From: Gammaproteobacteria bacterium
GTDB taxonomy: Bacteria; Pseudomonadota; Gammaproteobacteria; Nevskiales; Nevskiaceae
NCBI GenBank assembly: GCA_016182805.1
Contig: JACPFV010000027.1
Span: 1 to 64,000, forward strand
Direction: 5' to 3'
DNA length: 64,000 bases
In this document: one piece after another, positions 8,237 through 16,356 of the stretch
How the letters are laid out: every line of letters starts with the position of its first letter
Position numbering within the stretch: the stretch's first letter is position 1
The notes under the pieces: model-generated
The model's database searches: none
What the model saw: only the letters and a program-made list of their open reading frames with translations
What the model was told of the DNA's origin: nothing
Made by a program: the position numbers and the translations under genes

Positions 8237-9853
8237 TCAAGGGTTGCGGAATTCGGCCTTGGGGCCGAGGTAGTACCACCAGTTCAGCGCGAGGCACAGC
8301 AGGTAGAAGGCGGAAAAGCCGTAGAGCGCGTACTCCGGCGTGCCGGCTTTGATCTGCTCGCCGATCACCTGCGGGATCACGAAGGCGCCGTAGGCGGCGA
8401 CCGCCGAGGTCCAGCCCAGCACCGGGCCGGCCTGCTCCTTCGGGAACACCATCGCGATGGTGCGGAACGTGGAGCCGTTGCCGACGCCGCTGGCGGCGAA
8501 CAGCACCAGGAACAGCAGGAAGAACGGCACGAAGTACTGTTCCGGGCTCGGCGACAGGTAGGCGGCGTGCATGTAGTACGCCGCGCCCAGCGCCGCCGCG
8601 ATCATGACCACCGTCGTGACCTGTGTGATAAGGGCACCGCCCAGCTTGTCGGCGATCCAGCCGCCGACCGGCCGCACCAGCGCGCCGACAAAGGGTCCCA
8701 TCCACGCGTACATCAGCGCGCTGGGCGCGCCGGGGTTGGGCGTGTTGTGGGTGAAGACGCCGTCGGCGCCGGGGATGTGCTGGTAGCCGAAGATCACCTG
8801 GATCGCCAGCGCGAAGGCCGCCGAATAGCCGATGAACGAGCCGAAGGTCATGGTGTAGATCACGCTCATGACCCAGGTGTGCTTGTGCCCGAAGATGCGG
8901 TACTGGCGGTCGAGGTTCTTGCGGATGGTGCCGGGGATCAGGCGCAGCATGAACACGGTGGCTGCGATGACGCCCGCGATCACGAACCACTTGGTCCAGT
9001 CGGGCAGGCCCAGCCCGCTCGGCGCCGGCAGGATCAGATACACCCCCAGGCCGGCGGCGACAAAACCGATCAGCAGCATGCCCGCAACCTTCGCGACGGC
9101 CGACAGCGGCGAACCGATGTTCGGCGACACCTCGTCGGTGCGGATGTTGTTCATGCCGAACCAGGCCGCGAGCGACAGCGGCGCCAGCAGCAGCAGCCAG
9201 ACGAATCCGGCGTTCTGGATCCAGGTCTGCGACCCCGCCGGTATCTTGCCGATCAGCGTCCCGGAATCGGACTTCAGCGTCATCGAGACACCGCCGAAGT
9301 CGCCGAACAGCGGAACCGTCATGACCAGGGGCACCAGGATCTGCATCGTGGTGACGCCGAAATTGCCCAGGCCCGCGTTCAGGCCCAGGGCGAGGCCTTG
9401 CGTGCGCTTCGGGAAGAAGAAGCTGATGTTGGACATCGAGGAGGCGAAGTTGCCGCCGCCGATGCCGGACAGCATCGCCAGCAACTGGAACACCCACAGC
9501 GGCGTGTCGGCGTGCTGCAAGGCCAGCCCGGTGCCGAGCGCCGGGATCATCAGCAGGGCGGTGGTGAAGAAGATCGCGTTACGGCCGCCCGCGATGCGGA
9601 TGAAGAAGCTGGACGGGATGCGCAGCGTGGCGCCGGTCAGGCCCGCGATCGCCGACAGCGTGAACAGTTCCGCCGGCTTGAACGGGAAGCCCAGGTTCAG
9701 CATCTGGACCGTGATGACGCTCCAGTAGATCCAGACCGCGAAGCCGCACAGCAGGCTCGGAATGGAGATCAGCAGGTTGCGGTTGGCGATCGGGCGGCCC
9801 TTCTCTTCCCAGAAAGTGGCGTCTTCGATCGTCCAGTGGTTGATGGTCGACAT
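8237..9853 (-). CDS. narK2: Nitrate/nitrite transporter, NarK2 type
   Basis: 538 aa, major facilitator superfamily, about 12 transmembrane segments. A nitrate-signature stretch, GIGGGNFASSMSNISFF (about residues 125-142), and a second Gly-rich one, SGVGNGSTFR, are present. The longer, E. coli NarK-like form is generally a nitrate/nitrite antiporter that exports the nitrite made by NarG. It starts 24 nt after narK1. A NarK1/NarK2 pair in tandem is common in denitrifiers. Confidence 0.93.
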   Translation of the reverse strand: MSTINHWTIEDATFWEEKGRPIANRNLLISIPSLLCGFAVWIYWSVITVQMLNLGFPFKPAELFTLSAIAGLTGATLRIPSSFFIRIAGGRNAIFFTTALLMIPALGTGLALQHADTPLWVFQLLAMLSGIGGGNFASSMSNISFFFPKRTQGLALGLNAGLGNFGVTTMQILVPLVMTVPLFGDFGGVSMTLKSDSGTLIGKIPAGSQTWIQNAGFVWLLLLAPLSLAAWFGMNNIRTDEVSPNIGSPLSAVAKVAGMLLIGFVAAGLGVYLILPAPSGLGLPDWTKWFVIAGVIAATVFMLRLIPGTIRKNLDRQYRIFGHKHTWVMSVIYTMTFGSFIGYSAAFALAIQVIFGYQHIPGADGVFTHNTPNPGAPSALMYAWMGPFVGALVRPVGGWIADKLGGALITQVTTVVMIAAALGAAYYMHAAYLSPSPEQYFVPFFLLFLVLFAASGVGNGSTFRTIAMVFPKEQAGPVLGWTSAVAAYGAFVIPQVIGEQIKAGTPEYALYGFSAFYLLCLALNWWYYLGPKAEFRNP

Positions 9854-9877
9854 GGCTAGCTCCAGGGGACGAGGGGT

Positions 9878-11155
9878 TTATTCGAGGGTATCGGTGGCGA
9901 ACTGGCCGAACTTCATGCGCGAGGTCTGGCCGCGGTCGAGCGCGCGCTCGTCGGTCAGGTGCATCCAGGCCAGCGACACCAGGGTCACGCCGAACAGCAG
10001 CATGAAGGCGGTGCTGTTGACGCCAGTGAAGTCCAGCGCGATGCCGAACATGATCGGCAGCAGGAACCCGCCGAGGCCGCCGACCAGGCCGACGATGCCG
10101 GAAACCACGCCCATGTCCTTCTGGTATTCGTCGGACAGGTACTTGAACACCGAGGCCTTGCCGAAGCCCCAGGCGATTCCGACCGTGAACAGCAGCGCGG
10201 TGAACACCCATTCATGCAGCGCGATGCTCATGTTCAGCTGGCCGCCGCCGACGGTGTGAACGACCAGGTCGGTGCGCGGATAGGACATGAAGAACAGGCA
10301 GGCCAGCGACACCCACATCACCCACCAGGTGACGGTGTGCGCGCCGAAGCGGTCGGACAGCCAGCCGCCCAGCGCGCGGATCACGCCCGAGGGCAGCACG
10401 AAGATCGAGGCCAGCAGCGCCGCCGTCTGGATGCTGTGGCCGTACTCGCCGATGTAGTACTTGGTCATCCACAGCGACAGGCCCACGTAGCCGCCGAACA
10501 CCAGCGAGTAGTACTGGCAGTACTTCCAGATCCGCGGGTCCTTGAGCACCTTGAGCTGGTCGCGCACCTTGACGTGCGACTCGACGTGGTGCTTGGGGTC
10601 GGTGTAGGTGAACATCCAGAACAGGACGGCCATCACCGACATCGCCAGCGCGTAGACCTTGGGCACCGACTGCCAGCCCCAGGCGACCACCAGCGTCGGC
10701 GCGACGAACTTGGTCACCGCCGCGCCGGCGTTGCCGGCGCCGAAGATGCCCATGGCGAAGCCCTGGTGCTTCTTGTCGAACCAGCGCGCGGTGTAGGCGA
10801 TGCCGACCGAGAACGCCGCGCCGGCCACGCCGACGAACAAGCCGAGCACCAGGAACTGCCAGTACTGCGTGGCGTAGGCGATCAGGTAGAGCGGCACGAT
10901 CACCGACAGCATCAGCGCGAAGAACACCGGGCGGCCGCCGAAGCGGTCGGTCATCAGGCCCAGCGGCAGGCGCAACAGCGATCCGGTCAGGATCGGCGTC
11001 GCCGCCATCAGGCCGAACTGCGTGTCGTTGAGGGCCAGGCCGGTCTTGATCGGGATGCCGATGATCGAAAACATCACCCACACCGCGAAGCACGCCGTGA
11101 AGCCGAGCGTGTTCATCGTCAGCACCGACAACTGCTGCGTTCTGAGGGTCGCCAC
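9878..11155 (-). CDS. narK1: Nitrate transporter, NarK1 type
   Basis: 425 aa, major facilitator superfamily with 12 predicted membrane segments. The shorter NarK1 form usually brings in nitrate with protons when nitrite is not yet available. It begins with GTG, supported by AAGGAG 7-8 nt upstream; the next ATG is 13 codons in. It is the first gene of narK1-narK2-porin-narGHJI. An FNR-type box is centred 73 nt before the start and a NarL-like site lies about 115 nt before it. Confidence 0.93.
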   Translation of the reverse strand: MATLRTQQLSVLTMNTLGFTACFAVWVMFSIIGIPIKTGLALNDTQFGLMAATPILTGSLLRLPLGLMTDRFGGRPVFFALMLSVIVPLYLIAYATQYWQFLVLGLFVGVAGAAFSVGIAYTARWFDKKHQGFAMGIFGAGNAGAAVTKFVAPTLVVAWGWQSVPKVYALAMSVMAVLFWMFTYTDPKHHVESHVKVRDQLKVLKDPRIWKYCQYYSLVFGGYVGLSLWMTKYYIGEYGHSIQTAALLASIFVLPSGVIRALGGWLSDRFGAHTVTWWVMWVSLACLFFMSYPRTDLVVHTVGGGQLNMSIALHEWVFTALLFTVGIAWGFGKASVFKYLSDEYQKDMGVVSGIVGLVGGLGGFLLPIMFGIALDFTGVNSTAFMLLFGVTLVSLAWMHLTDERALDRGQTSRMKFGQFATDTLE

Positions 11156-11221
11156 TGCCGTTCTCCTTCAACTGCGGGACGTTGCGTGGCGCGACTGTCG
11201 CCAATCGCGCGCGGCCGGCAA

Positions 11222-11235
11222 TTGACGCAGATCAA
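11222..11235 (-). promoter_or_regulatory. FNR-type box before narK1
   Basis: TTGACGCAGATCAA, a close match to TTGAT-N4-ATCAA. It is centred about 73 nt before the narK1 GTG, the same distance as at several other boxes in this window, consistent with activation of a promoter reading into the nar operon. Confidence 0.8.
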
Positions 11236-11261
11236 GTGCCGAGACGGCGGCGCGGGCCGTC

Positions 11262-11277
11262 TACACCCAAAGGGGTA
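11262..11277. promoter_or_regulatory. NarL-like 7-2-7 site in the narK1/narX intergenic region
   Basis: TACACCC, two bases, then AGGGGTA. The right arm read on the minus strand is TACCCCT, fitting the TACYNMT heptamer; the left arm is one or two bases off. The 7-2-7 inverted arrangement is that bound by NarL and NarP. It lies midway between two FNR-type boxes, beside narXL, so nitrate-responsive control of both divergent operons is likely. Confidence 0.5.
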
Positions 11278-11310
11278 ATCCTTCGGACAGCGCCAAGAGC
11301 TTGTTTTGCC

Positions 11311-11324
11311 TTGACTTGGATCAA
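11311..11324 (+). promoter_or_regulatory. FNR-type box and promoter of narXL
   Basis: TTGACTTGGATCAA, centred about 74 nt before the narX ATG. A possible -10 hexamer TACGAT (11346-11351) begins about 29 nt beyond the box centre, the spacing expected when FNR binds near -41.5. Confidence 0.75.
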
Positions 11325-11391
11325 CGCGGGGCGGCGTTCGGGCGGTACGATCCTGGTGTCGCTTTCATTGGAGGTAGTTCGAACAAATCCG

Positions 11392-13290
11392 ATGTCGCCC
11401 GATCAGTCGATGCCGGCCTTGCCGGCCGCCAAGAGCCTGCTGCTGCGGCTCGCCTTCGCGATGGGAACCATCACGGCGCTGGCGTTCGTCAGCATGCTGG
11501 GGTCGGTGCTGTTCGCCGAAGCGATGGGCGGCGCGGCCGGCGCCATCAACCACGCCGGCACGCTGCGCTTCCACGCCTACCGCATCGCGGCAACGCTGGC
11601 CGCGTCGGACACGGCCGACGTCGAGCTGCGGCGGCGGCTCGCCGCCGACTACGACGCGCGGCTCGGCAGCCCGCGCCTGCTCCCCATGCTCCCCCTGGAC
11701 CCCGCCGACGAGGTGCGCGCGGCCTACGCCGCGCTGACCGCGGAATGGGCGCAGCGCATCCGGTCGCGCCTGCTGGCCGACTCGCCGCTGGCACCGCGCG
11801 AGCTGCTCGCCGACACCGAGGCGTACGTGGCAGATGTGGACCACTTCGTCGGCCTGCTCGAGCAGAGGACCGAGGCCAAGGTGCGCTGGCTGCGGCTGAT
11901 GCACATCGTCACGCTGTTCCTGACCGTGACCGTGGTCGTCCTGACCATGTACATGATGCACACGCGCGTACTGGTGCCGCTGCGCGAGCTGCTCGCCTGC
12001 GCAAGACGCACGCGGCGCGGCGACTTCAGCCACCGCACGCCGTACGAGACCGAGGACGAGCTGGGGCACCTGGGACACGCCTTCAACGCGATGGCGGAGG
12101 ACCTGTCGAAGATGTATGCGGAGCTGGAGCAGCGCGTGCGCGAGAAGACGGTCGGCCTGGAGCGCAGCAACCGTTCGCTGGAGTTGCTGTACGGCGCCGC
12201 CATGCGCCTGAACCAGGACCCGCTGTCGGGCGACAGCCTGCAACCGCTGCTGCGCGACCTGGAGGCGGCCACCGGCATCGGGCCGACCGCGATCTGCATG
12301 ACCGCCGCCGATGGCCACCGCTCCTACTTCGTGGCCGGTACCGCCCGCCGCCATGCGGGCGACGGCGGCGCCTGCATGGATGGCCAGTGCACCGGCTGCG
12401 CGCCCGTCGGCGCGGCGGCGACCGGCCTGCCGGCAGACTGCCTGCGCGAGAGCGGCCACTGCTTCGCCATCCGCGACCGCGACCAGACCTACGGCATGCT
12501 GCTGGCGGGCACGCCGGCGCAGGGCCTGGAGCCGTGGCAAAGCCGGCTGCTGGAAGCGGTCGCGGCGCAGATCGGCAACGCCATCACCATCGGCCGCCGC
12601 AGCGAGCAGAGCCGCCGCCTGGCGCTGTTCGAGGAGCGCGCCGTGATCGCGCGCGAGCTGCACGACTCGCTGGCGCAATCTCTCTCCTACCTCAAGATCC
12701 AGGCCAGCCGGCTGGACGCGGCGCTGCGCGACACCGCCGCCGGCGAGGTGGCGCGCGGCGTGCTGGACGAGCTGCGCGAGGGAATCTCCAGCGCGTACCG
12801 CCAGCTGCGCGAGCTGCTCAGCACCTTCCGCCTGCGCATGGACGGGCGCGGCCTGGCATCCGCGGTGGCGGCGACGGTGCGCGAATTCCACGAGCGCAAC
12901 CACCTGCCGATCGAGCTGCGCTACAACCTGGACCGTTGCTCGCTGTCGCCGAACCAGGAAATCCACGTGCTCCAGGTCGTGCGCGAGGCCCTGAGCAACG
13001 TCGTGCGGCACGCGCAGGCGTCGCGCGCCGCCGTCGCCCTCGCCTACGACGCCGGCCGCGACCGCATCACCGTGACCATCGACGACGACGGCGTCGGCAT
13101 CCCGCCCAGCCCGCTGCGCACGCACCATTACGGCCTGGCGATCATGGACGCGCGCGCGCGCAGCCTCGGCGGCGAGGTCTGCGCGATCGCGCGGCACGGC
13201 GGCGGCACGCGGGTCGAGATGGTGTTCTCGCCGTCCGCGCCGGCCCCGATGGCGTCCCGCATCCCCACCGAAGCGTCCTCCCATGGCTGA
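11392..13290 (+). CDS. narX: Nitrate/nitrite sensor histidine kinase
   Basis: 632 aa. Membrane sensor that phosphorylates NarL in response to nitrate. The first membrane segment is at about 20-42, then a periplasmic domain opening with the P-box INHAGTLRFHAYRI (52-65), a second membrane segment near 185, a HAMP linker, a cysteine-rich central module (CMDGQCTGC), and a HisKA_3/ATPase module with H424 in ARELHDSLAQ. The ATG has GGAGG 17 nt upstream, longer than ideal; no better start is visible. It overlaps narL by 8 nt. Confidence 0.95.
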   Translation: MSPDQSMPALPAAKSLLLRLAFAMGTITALAFVSMLGSVLFAEAMGGAAGAINHAGTLRFHAYRIAATLAASDTADVELRRRLAADYDARLGSPRLLPMLPLDPADEVRAAYAALTAEWAQRIRSRLLADSPLAPRELLADTEAYVADVDHFVGLLEQRTEAKVRWLRLMHIVTLFLTVTVVVLTMYMMHTRVLVPLRELLACARRTRRGDFSHRTPYETEDELGHLGHAFNAMAEDLSKMYAELEQRVREKTVGLERSNRSLELLYGAAMRLNQDPLSGDSLQPLLRDLEAATGIGPTAICMTAADGHRSYFVAGTARRHAGDGGACMDGQCTGCAPVGAAATGLPADCLRESGHCFAIRDRDQTYGMLLAGTPAQGLEPWQSRLLEAVAAQIGNAITIGRRSEQSRRLALFEERAVIARELHDSLAQSLSYLKIQASRLDAALRDTAAGEVARGVLDELREGISSAYRQLRELLSTFRLRMDGRGLASAVAATVREFHERNHLPIELRYNLDRCSLSPNQEIHVLQVVREALSNVVRHAQASRAAVALAYDAGRDRITVTIDDDGVGIPPSPLRTHHYGLAIMDARARSLGGEVCAIARHGGGTRVEMVFSPSAPAPMASRIPTEASSHG

Positions 13291-13930
13291 GCCGGAAGCG
13301 CCCGCAACGCTCGTCGTCATCGACGACCACCCCCTGTTCCGGCGCGGCGTCGCCGATCTGATCCAGATGTCGCGCAGCCTGCGGCTGGCCGGAGCGGCCT
13401 CATCCGGCGCCGAGGGCGTCGAGCTGGTGCGCCGGCACGCGCCGGCGCTGGTGCTGCTGGACCTCAACATGAAGGGCATGGACGGCATCGAGACGCTCAA
13501 GGCGATCAAGGCGCTGGACGTCGACAGCCGCGTGGTCATGCTGACCGTATCCGACCACGAGGAGGACGTGGTCGCCGCCCTGCGTGCCGGCGCCGACGGC
13601 TACCTGCTCAAGGACATGGAGCCGGAGGAAATCCTGGCGCAGCTCGAGCAGGCGGCCGAGGGCCGCCTGGTCATCAGCGCCAAGCTGACCGAGCTGCTGG
13701 CGCGCGCCCTGCGCGCCCAGCCGGCGCCGCCGCTGGAGGCGCTCACCGCGCGCGAGCGCGACATCCTGCGGCTGCTGGCCGTCGGCAAAAGCAACAAGCA
13801 GATCGGCCAGCAGCTCGACATCGCCGAGGCGACCGTCAAGGTCCACGTCAAGAGCCTGCTCAAGAAGCTGCGCATGCGCTCGCGCGTCGAAGCCGCCGTG
13901 TGGGCGGTGGAGAACATCGAGCGCGGCTGA
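13283..13930 (+). CDS. narL: Nitrate/nitrite response regulator
   Basis: 215 aa. Receiver domain (about 1-125) with acidic residues D14/D15, phospho-acceptor D60 in VLLDLNMKGMDG, and the switch Lys in GYLLKD. A LuxR/FixJ helix-turn-helix at about 153-205 (LTARERDILRLLAVGKSNKQI) binds NarL heptamers. It is translationally coupled to narX. Likely targets in the window include the narK1/narX intergenic site. Confidence 0.95.
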   Translation: MAEPEAPATLVVIDDHPLFRRGVADLIQMSRSLRLAGAASSGAEGVELVRRHAPALVLLDLNMKGMDGIETLKAIKALDVDSRVVMLTVSDHEEDVVAALRAGADGYLLKDMEPEEILAQLEQAAEGRLVISAKLTELLARALRAQPAPPLEALTARERDILRLLAVGKSNKQIGQQLDIAEATVKVHVKSLLKKLRMRSRVEAAVWAVENIERG

Positions 13931-13956
13931 ACGCGCCGCGGAAATCCCCGGTTTTG

Positions 13957-13970
13957 TTGATCTAGGTCAA
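13957..13970 (+). promoter_or_regulatory. FNR-type box before ftrA
   Basis: TTGATCTAGGTCAA, nearly a perfect palindrome, centred about 67 nt before the ftrA start. The predicted -10 (AATAAT, 13993-13998) begins about 29 nt from the box centre and lies inside the Fur-like palindrome. Confidence 0.75.
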
Positions 13971-13983
13971 TACCGTTCATCTT

Positions 13984-14008
13984 AGTAATGCGAATAATTC
14001 GCATTACT
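13984..14008 (+). promoter_or_regulatory. Fur-like 25-bp palindrome over the ftrA promoter
   Basis: Two perfect 12-bp arms, AGTAATGCGAAT and ATTCGCATTACT, around a single A. The core (GCGAAT-N-ATTCGC flanked by AAT/ATT) resembles Fur boxes of proteobacteria. It covers the predicted -10 of the iron operon, where a repressor would block RNA polymerase. Identity as a Fur site is inferred from sequence and from the function of the genes downstream. Confidence 0.65.
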
Positions 14009-14030
14009 ACAACAACCGCCGGAGTGAATC

Positions 14031-14579
14031 GTGAATCGACTTTCCTCGCCTGCCCTGCTTGCTGGCGCGAGCCTTTTGTACATGTCATCCGCTGGGGCTA
14101 TCGAATACCCGATCGGCGTGCCGGAGCAACGCTTCGGCATGGAGATCGCGGCGGTCTACTTGCAGCCGATCGGCATGGAGCCGGACGGGATGATGCGGCC
14201 GGCCGAGCAGTCCGACGTGCACCTCGAAGCCGACATCCGCGCCATGGACATCAACCCCAACGGCTTCGCCGAGGGCGAATGGATCCCGTACCTGCAGGTG
14301 CAGTACGAGGTCGTCAAGGCCGACAGCGGGGAGAAAATTGCCGGCGACTTCATGCCCATGGTCGCCAACGACGGGCCGCACTACGGCGACAACGTCAAGC
14401 TGTTCGGCTACGGCAAGTACCGCGTCAAGTACACCATCCACGCGCCGGTGGACCACCCTGCCGGCCACCATTTCGGCCGCCACACCGACCGTCTCACCGG
14501 CGTGCGGCCGTGGTTCAAGCCGTTCACCGTCGAATGGGAGTTCATCTACTCCGGCATCGGCAAGAAGGGTGGCTACTGA
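14031..14579 (+). CDS. ftrA: Periplasmic iron-binding protein, P19/FtrA family
   Basis: 182 aa. An N-terminal signal peptide (about 1-23, ending SSAGA) is followed by the P19 fold, recognisable from IEYPIGVPEQRFGMEIAAVY. His and Met residues in DVHLEAD, FMPMVANDGPHYGDN and HHFGRH are candidates for the copper and iron sites. In Bordetella and Brucella, FtrA works with FtrB, FtrC and FtrD in ferrous iron uptake. It starts with GTG after GGAG. Its stop overlaps the next start (TGATG). An FNR-type box and a Fur-like palindrome precede it. Confidence 0.88.
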   Translation: MNRLSSPALLAGASLLYMSSAGAIEYPIGVPEQRFGMEIAAVYLQPIGMEPDGMMRPAEQSDVHLEADIRAMDINPNGFAEGEWIPYLQVQYEVVKADSGEKIAGDFMPMVANDGPHYGDNVKLFGYGKYRVKYTIHAPVDHPAGHHFGRHTDRLTGVRPWFKPFTVEWEFIYSGIGKKGGY

Positions 14580-16003
14580 TGCGCGCCGCAAGCTTCGCGG
14601 CGGCGCCGCTGCTGGCCGTCGCCTGCGCGGCGTCGGCCGCCGGCGCGGGTGCCGGCAAGACCGACACGCTGCAAGCCGAACTGGAGCGCCTGTCCGCCCG
14701 CGTCGCCGAGCTGGAGCGCGAGCGCGCGGAGCAGCAGAGCGCGCTGGACGAGCCGAGCATCAGCGCCGACGAGCCGCCCCTGGCGGCGCGCCTGAAGGCG
14801 GTCGAGTCGCAGGCCAGCGGCTACCGCAGGACCGTCGGCGCCCTCGAGGGCCTGGACGGCATCGAGGTCGAGGCCGGCCTGACGCTGGTCGGCCAGGGCG
14901 CGCGCGGCGGCGAAGCCGCCACCGGCCGCGAGCTGAATTACCGCGCCGACGTCGAAGTGACGGTCCCGGCCGGCTCGCTGGGCAACGCCTCCGAATCGTT
15001 CTTGTTCGGCCATTTCCGCATGGGCCAGGGCCGCGGCCTGCAAGCGCCGGGGCCGGCATTCGCCTCGACCAACGCCAGCAGCTTCCAGCGCCCCGGCACG
15101 GAGCCCTCGGACTCGACGGTGCTGCTGGCACAGGCCTGGTACCAGGTGAACCTGCCGCTGCCGCTGGGCGGCAATCCGACCCTGTCGCGCCGCCATGTCG
15201 AGTTCAACGTCGGCAAGATGGACCCGTTCGGCTTCTTCGACCAGAACGCCGTCGCCGACGACGAGACCCGCGCCTTCAACAACCAGGCCTTCGTCCACAA
15301 TCCCCTGCTGGACGTGGGCGGCGACATCGGCGTGGACGCCTTCGGCTTCACCCCCGGCATCCGCCTGGCGTACGTGGACGACTCGCGCAAGCCGGCCAGC
15401 TACGGCGTTTCCGCGGCGGTATTCGGCGCCGGTTCCGGCGCCGGTTACGAGGATGCGCTGCGCTCGCCGCTGGCGATGGTCCAGGCCGAGACCAGCCAGC
15501 GCATCCTGGGCCTGACCGGCCGCTACCGCCTGTACGCCTGGCGCAACGGTCGCGGCGGCGATTTCGACGGCGCGCAGGCGCGCCACGCCGGCGTCGGCCT
15601 GAGCCTGGACCAGCAGGTACACGACTACCTCACGCTGTTCGCGCGCGTGGGCGCCCAGTTGGAGGGGCGCGTGCGCTTCGACCGCGCCGCGACGGTGGGC
15701 GCGGAGTTCGGCGGCAGCTACTGGAATCGCGGCGCCGACGCGCTGGGGCTGGCGATAGGCCAGATGCAGGTCGGCGATGAGTTCGAACGTGAATCCGCGA
15801 CCGTGGACGGCGACGCCGACGGCACGCCGGACTTCGGCTACGCCGCGCGCGGAGCGGAGACGGTGGCGGAGCTGTATTACCGATACTTCGTCGGCCCGGC
15901 GTTCGTGGTCTCCCCGTCCGTGCAGCACCTGCGGCGCCCCGGCGGCGACGCGGCGGCCGACGACGTGTCGGTCGTCGGCCTGCGCCTGCAACTGAGCTAC
16001 TGA
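14579..16003 (+). CDS. Outer-membrane porin with coiled-coil N-terminus
   Basis: 474 aa. A signal peptide (about 1-24) is followed by a Leu/Glu-rich coiled coil (about 28-50, LERLSARVAELERERAEQQ) and then a long beta-barrel ending in LQLSY, with a terminal aromatic residue. The pattern resembles OprB-type carbohydrate-selective porins. It is coupled to ftrA by a TGATG overlap and runs into ftrB, where Ftr operons normally carry no porin. The substrate is unknown; passage of ferrous iron or a chelate is inferred from the operon. Confidence 0.75.
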   Translation: MRAASFAAAPLLAVACAASAAGAGAGKTDTLQAELERLSARVAELERERAEQQSALDEPSISADEPPLAARLKAVESQASGYRRTVGALEGLDGIEVEAGLTLVGQGARGGEAATGRELNYRADVEVTVPAGSLGNASESFLFGHFRMGQGRGLQAPGPAFASTNASSFQRPGTEPSDSTVLLAQAWYQVNLPLPLGGNPTLSRRHVEFNVGKMDPFGFFDQNAVADDETRAFNNQAFVHNPLLDVGGDIGVDAFGFTPGIRLAYVDDSRKPASYGVSAAVFGAGSGAGYEDALRSPLAMVQAETSQRILGLTGRYRLYAWRNGRGGDFDGAQARHAGVGLSLDQQVHDYLTLFARVGAQLEGRVRFDRAATVGAEFGGSYWNRGADALGLAIGQMQVGDEFERESATVDGDADGTPDFGYAARGAETVAELYYRYFVGPAFVVSPSVQHLRRPGGDAAADDVSVVGLRLQLSY

Positions 16004-16005
16004 CC

Positions 16006-16356
16006 GTGGCCGCCAAATTCGCGAAGGCGCGGGCGCTCGCCGCCGCATTGATGCTGGCGACGGGTGCCGCGGCGGCCGATGCGGGGCAGGACGTGGTGGA
16101 GCGCGAGCTGGTCATCCGCGACGGCCGCTTCCAGCCGGAGCTGATCGAGGTTCCGGCCGGCCGGCGCATCCGGCTGGTGGTGCGCAACGAAGGCCCCGGC
16201 CCGGAGGAATTCGAGATCCCGGACCTGCGCAAGGAAGTCGTGCTCAACCAAGGCACGACGCGCAGGGCCGTGCTCGCGCCGCTGCGCCCCGGCGAGTACC
16301 CGTTCCTGGGCGAGTTCCACCCGGATACCGCCCGCGGCCGGCTCGTCGCCCGATGA
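16006..16356 (+). CDS. ftrB: Cupredoxin-domain periplasmic protein, FtrB-like
   Basis: 116 aa. A signal peptide (about 1-26) precedes a single cupredoxin-like domain; the motif ELIEVPAGRRIRLVVRNEGPGPEEFEI shows the beta-sandwich. In Ftr systems FtrB is thought to oxidise or hand over iron together with FtrA. I see no complete His-Cys-His-Met type-1 copper set. It begins with GTG two bases after the porin stop, with a weak ribosome site, and overlaps ftrD by 4 nt (ATGA). Confidence 0.75.
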   Translation: MAAKFAKARALAAALMLATGAAAADAGQDVVERELVIRDGRFQPELIEVPAGRRIRLVVRNEGPGPEEFEIPDLRKEVVLNQGTTRRAVLAPLRPGEYPFLGEFHPDTARGRLVAR

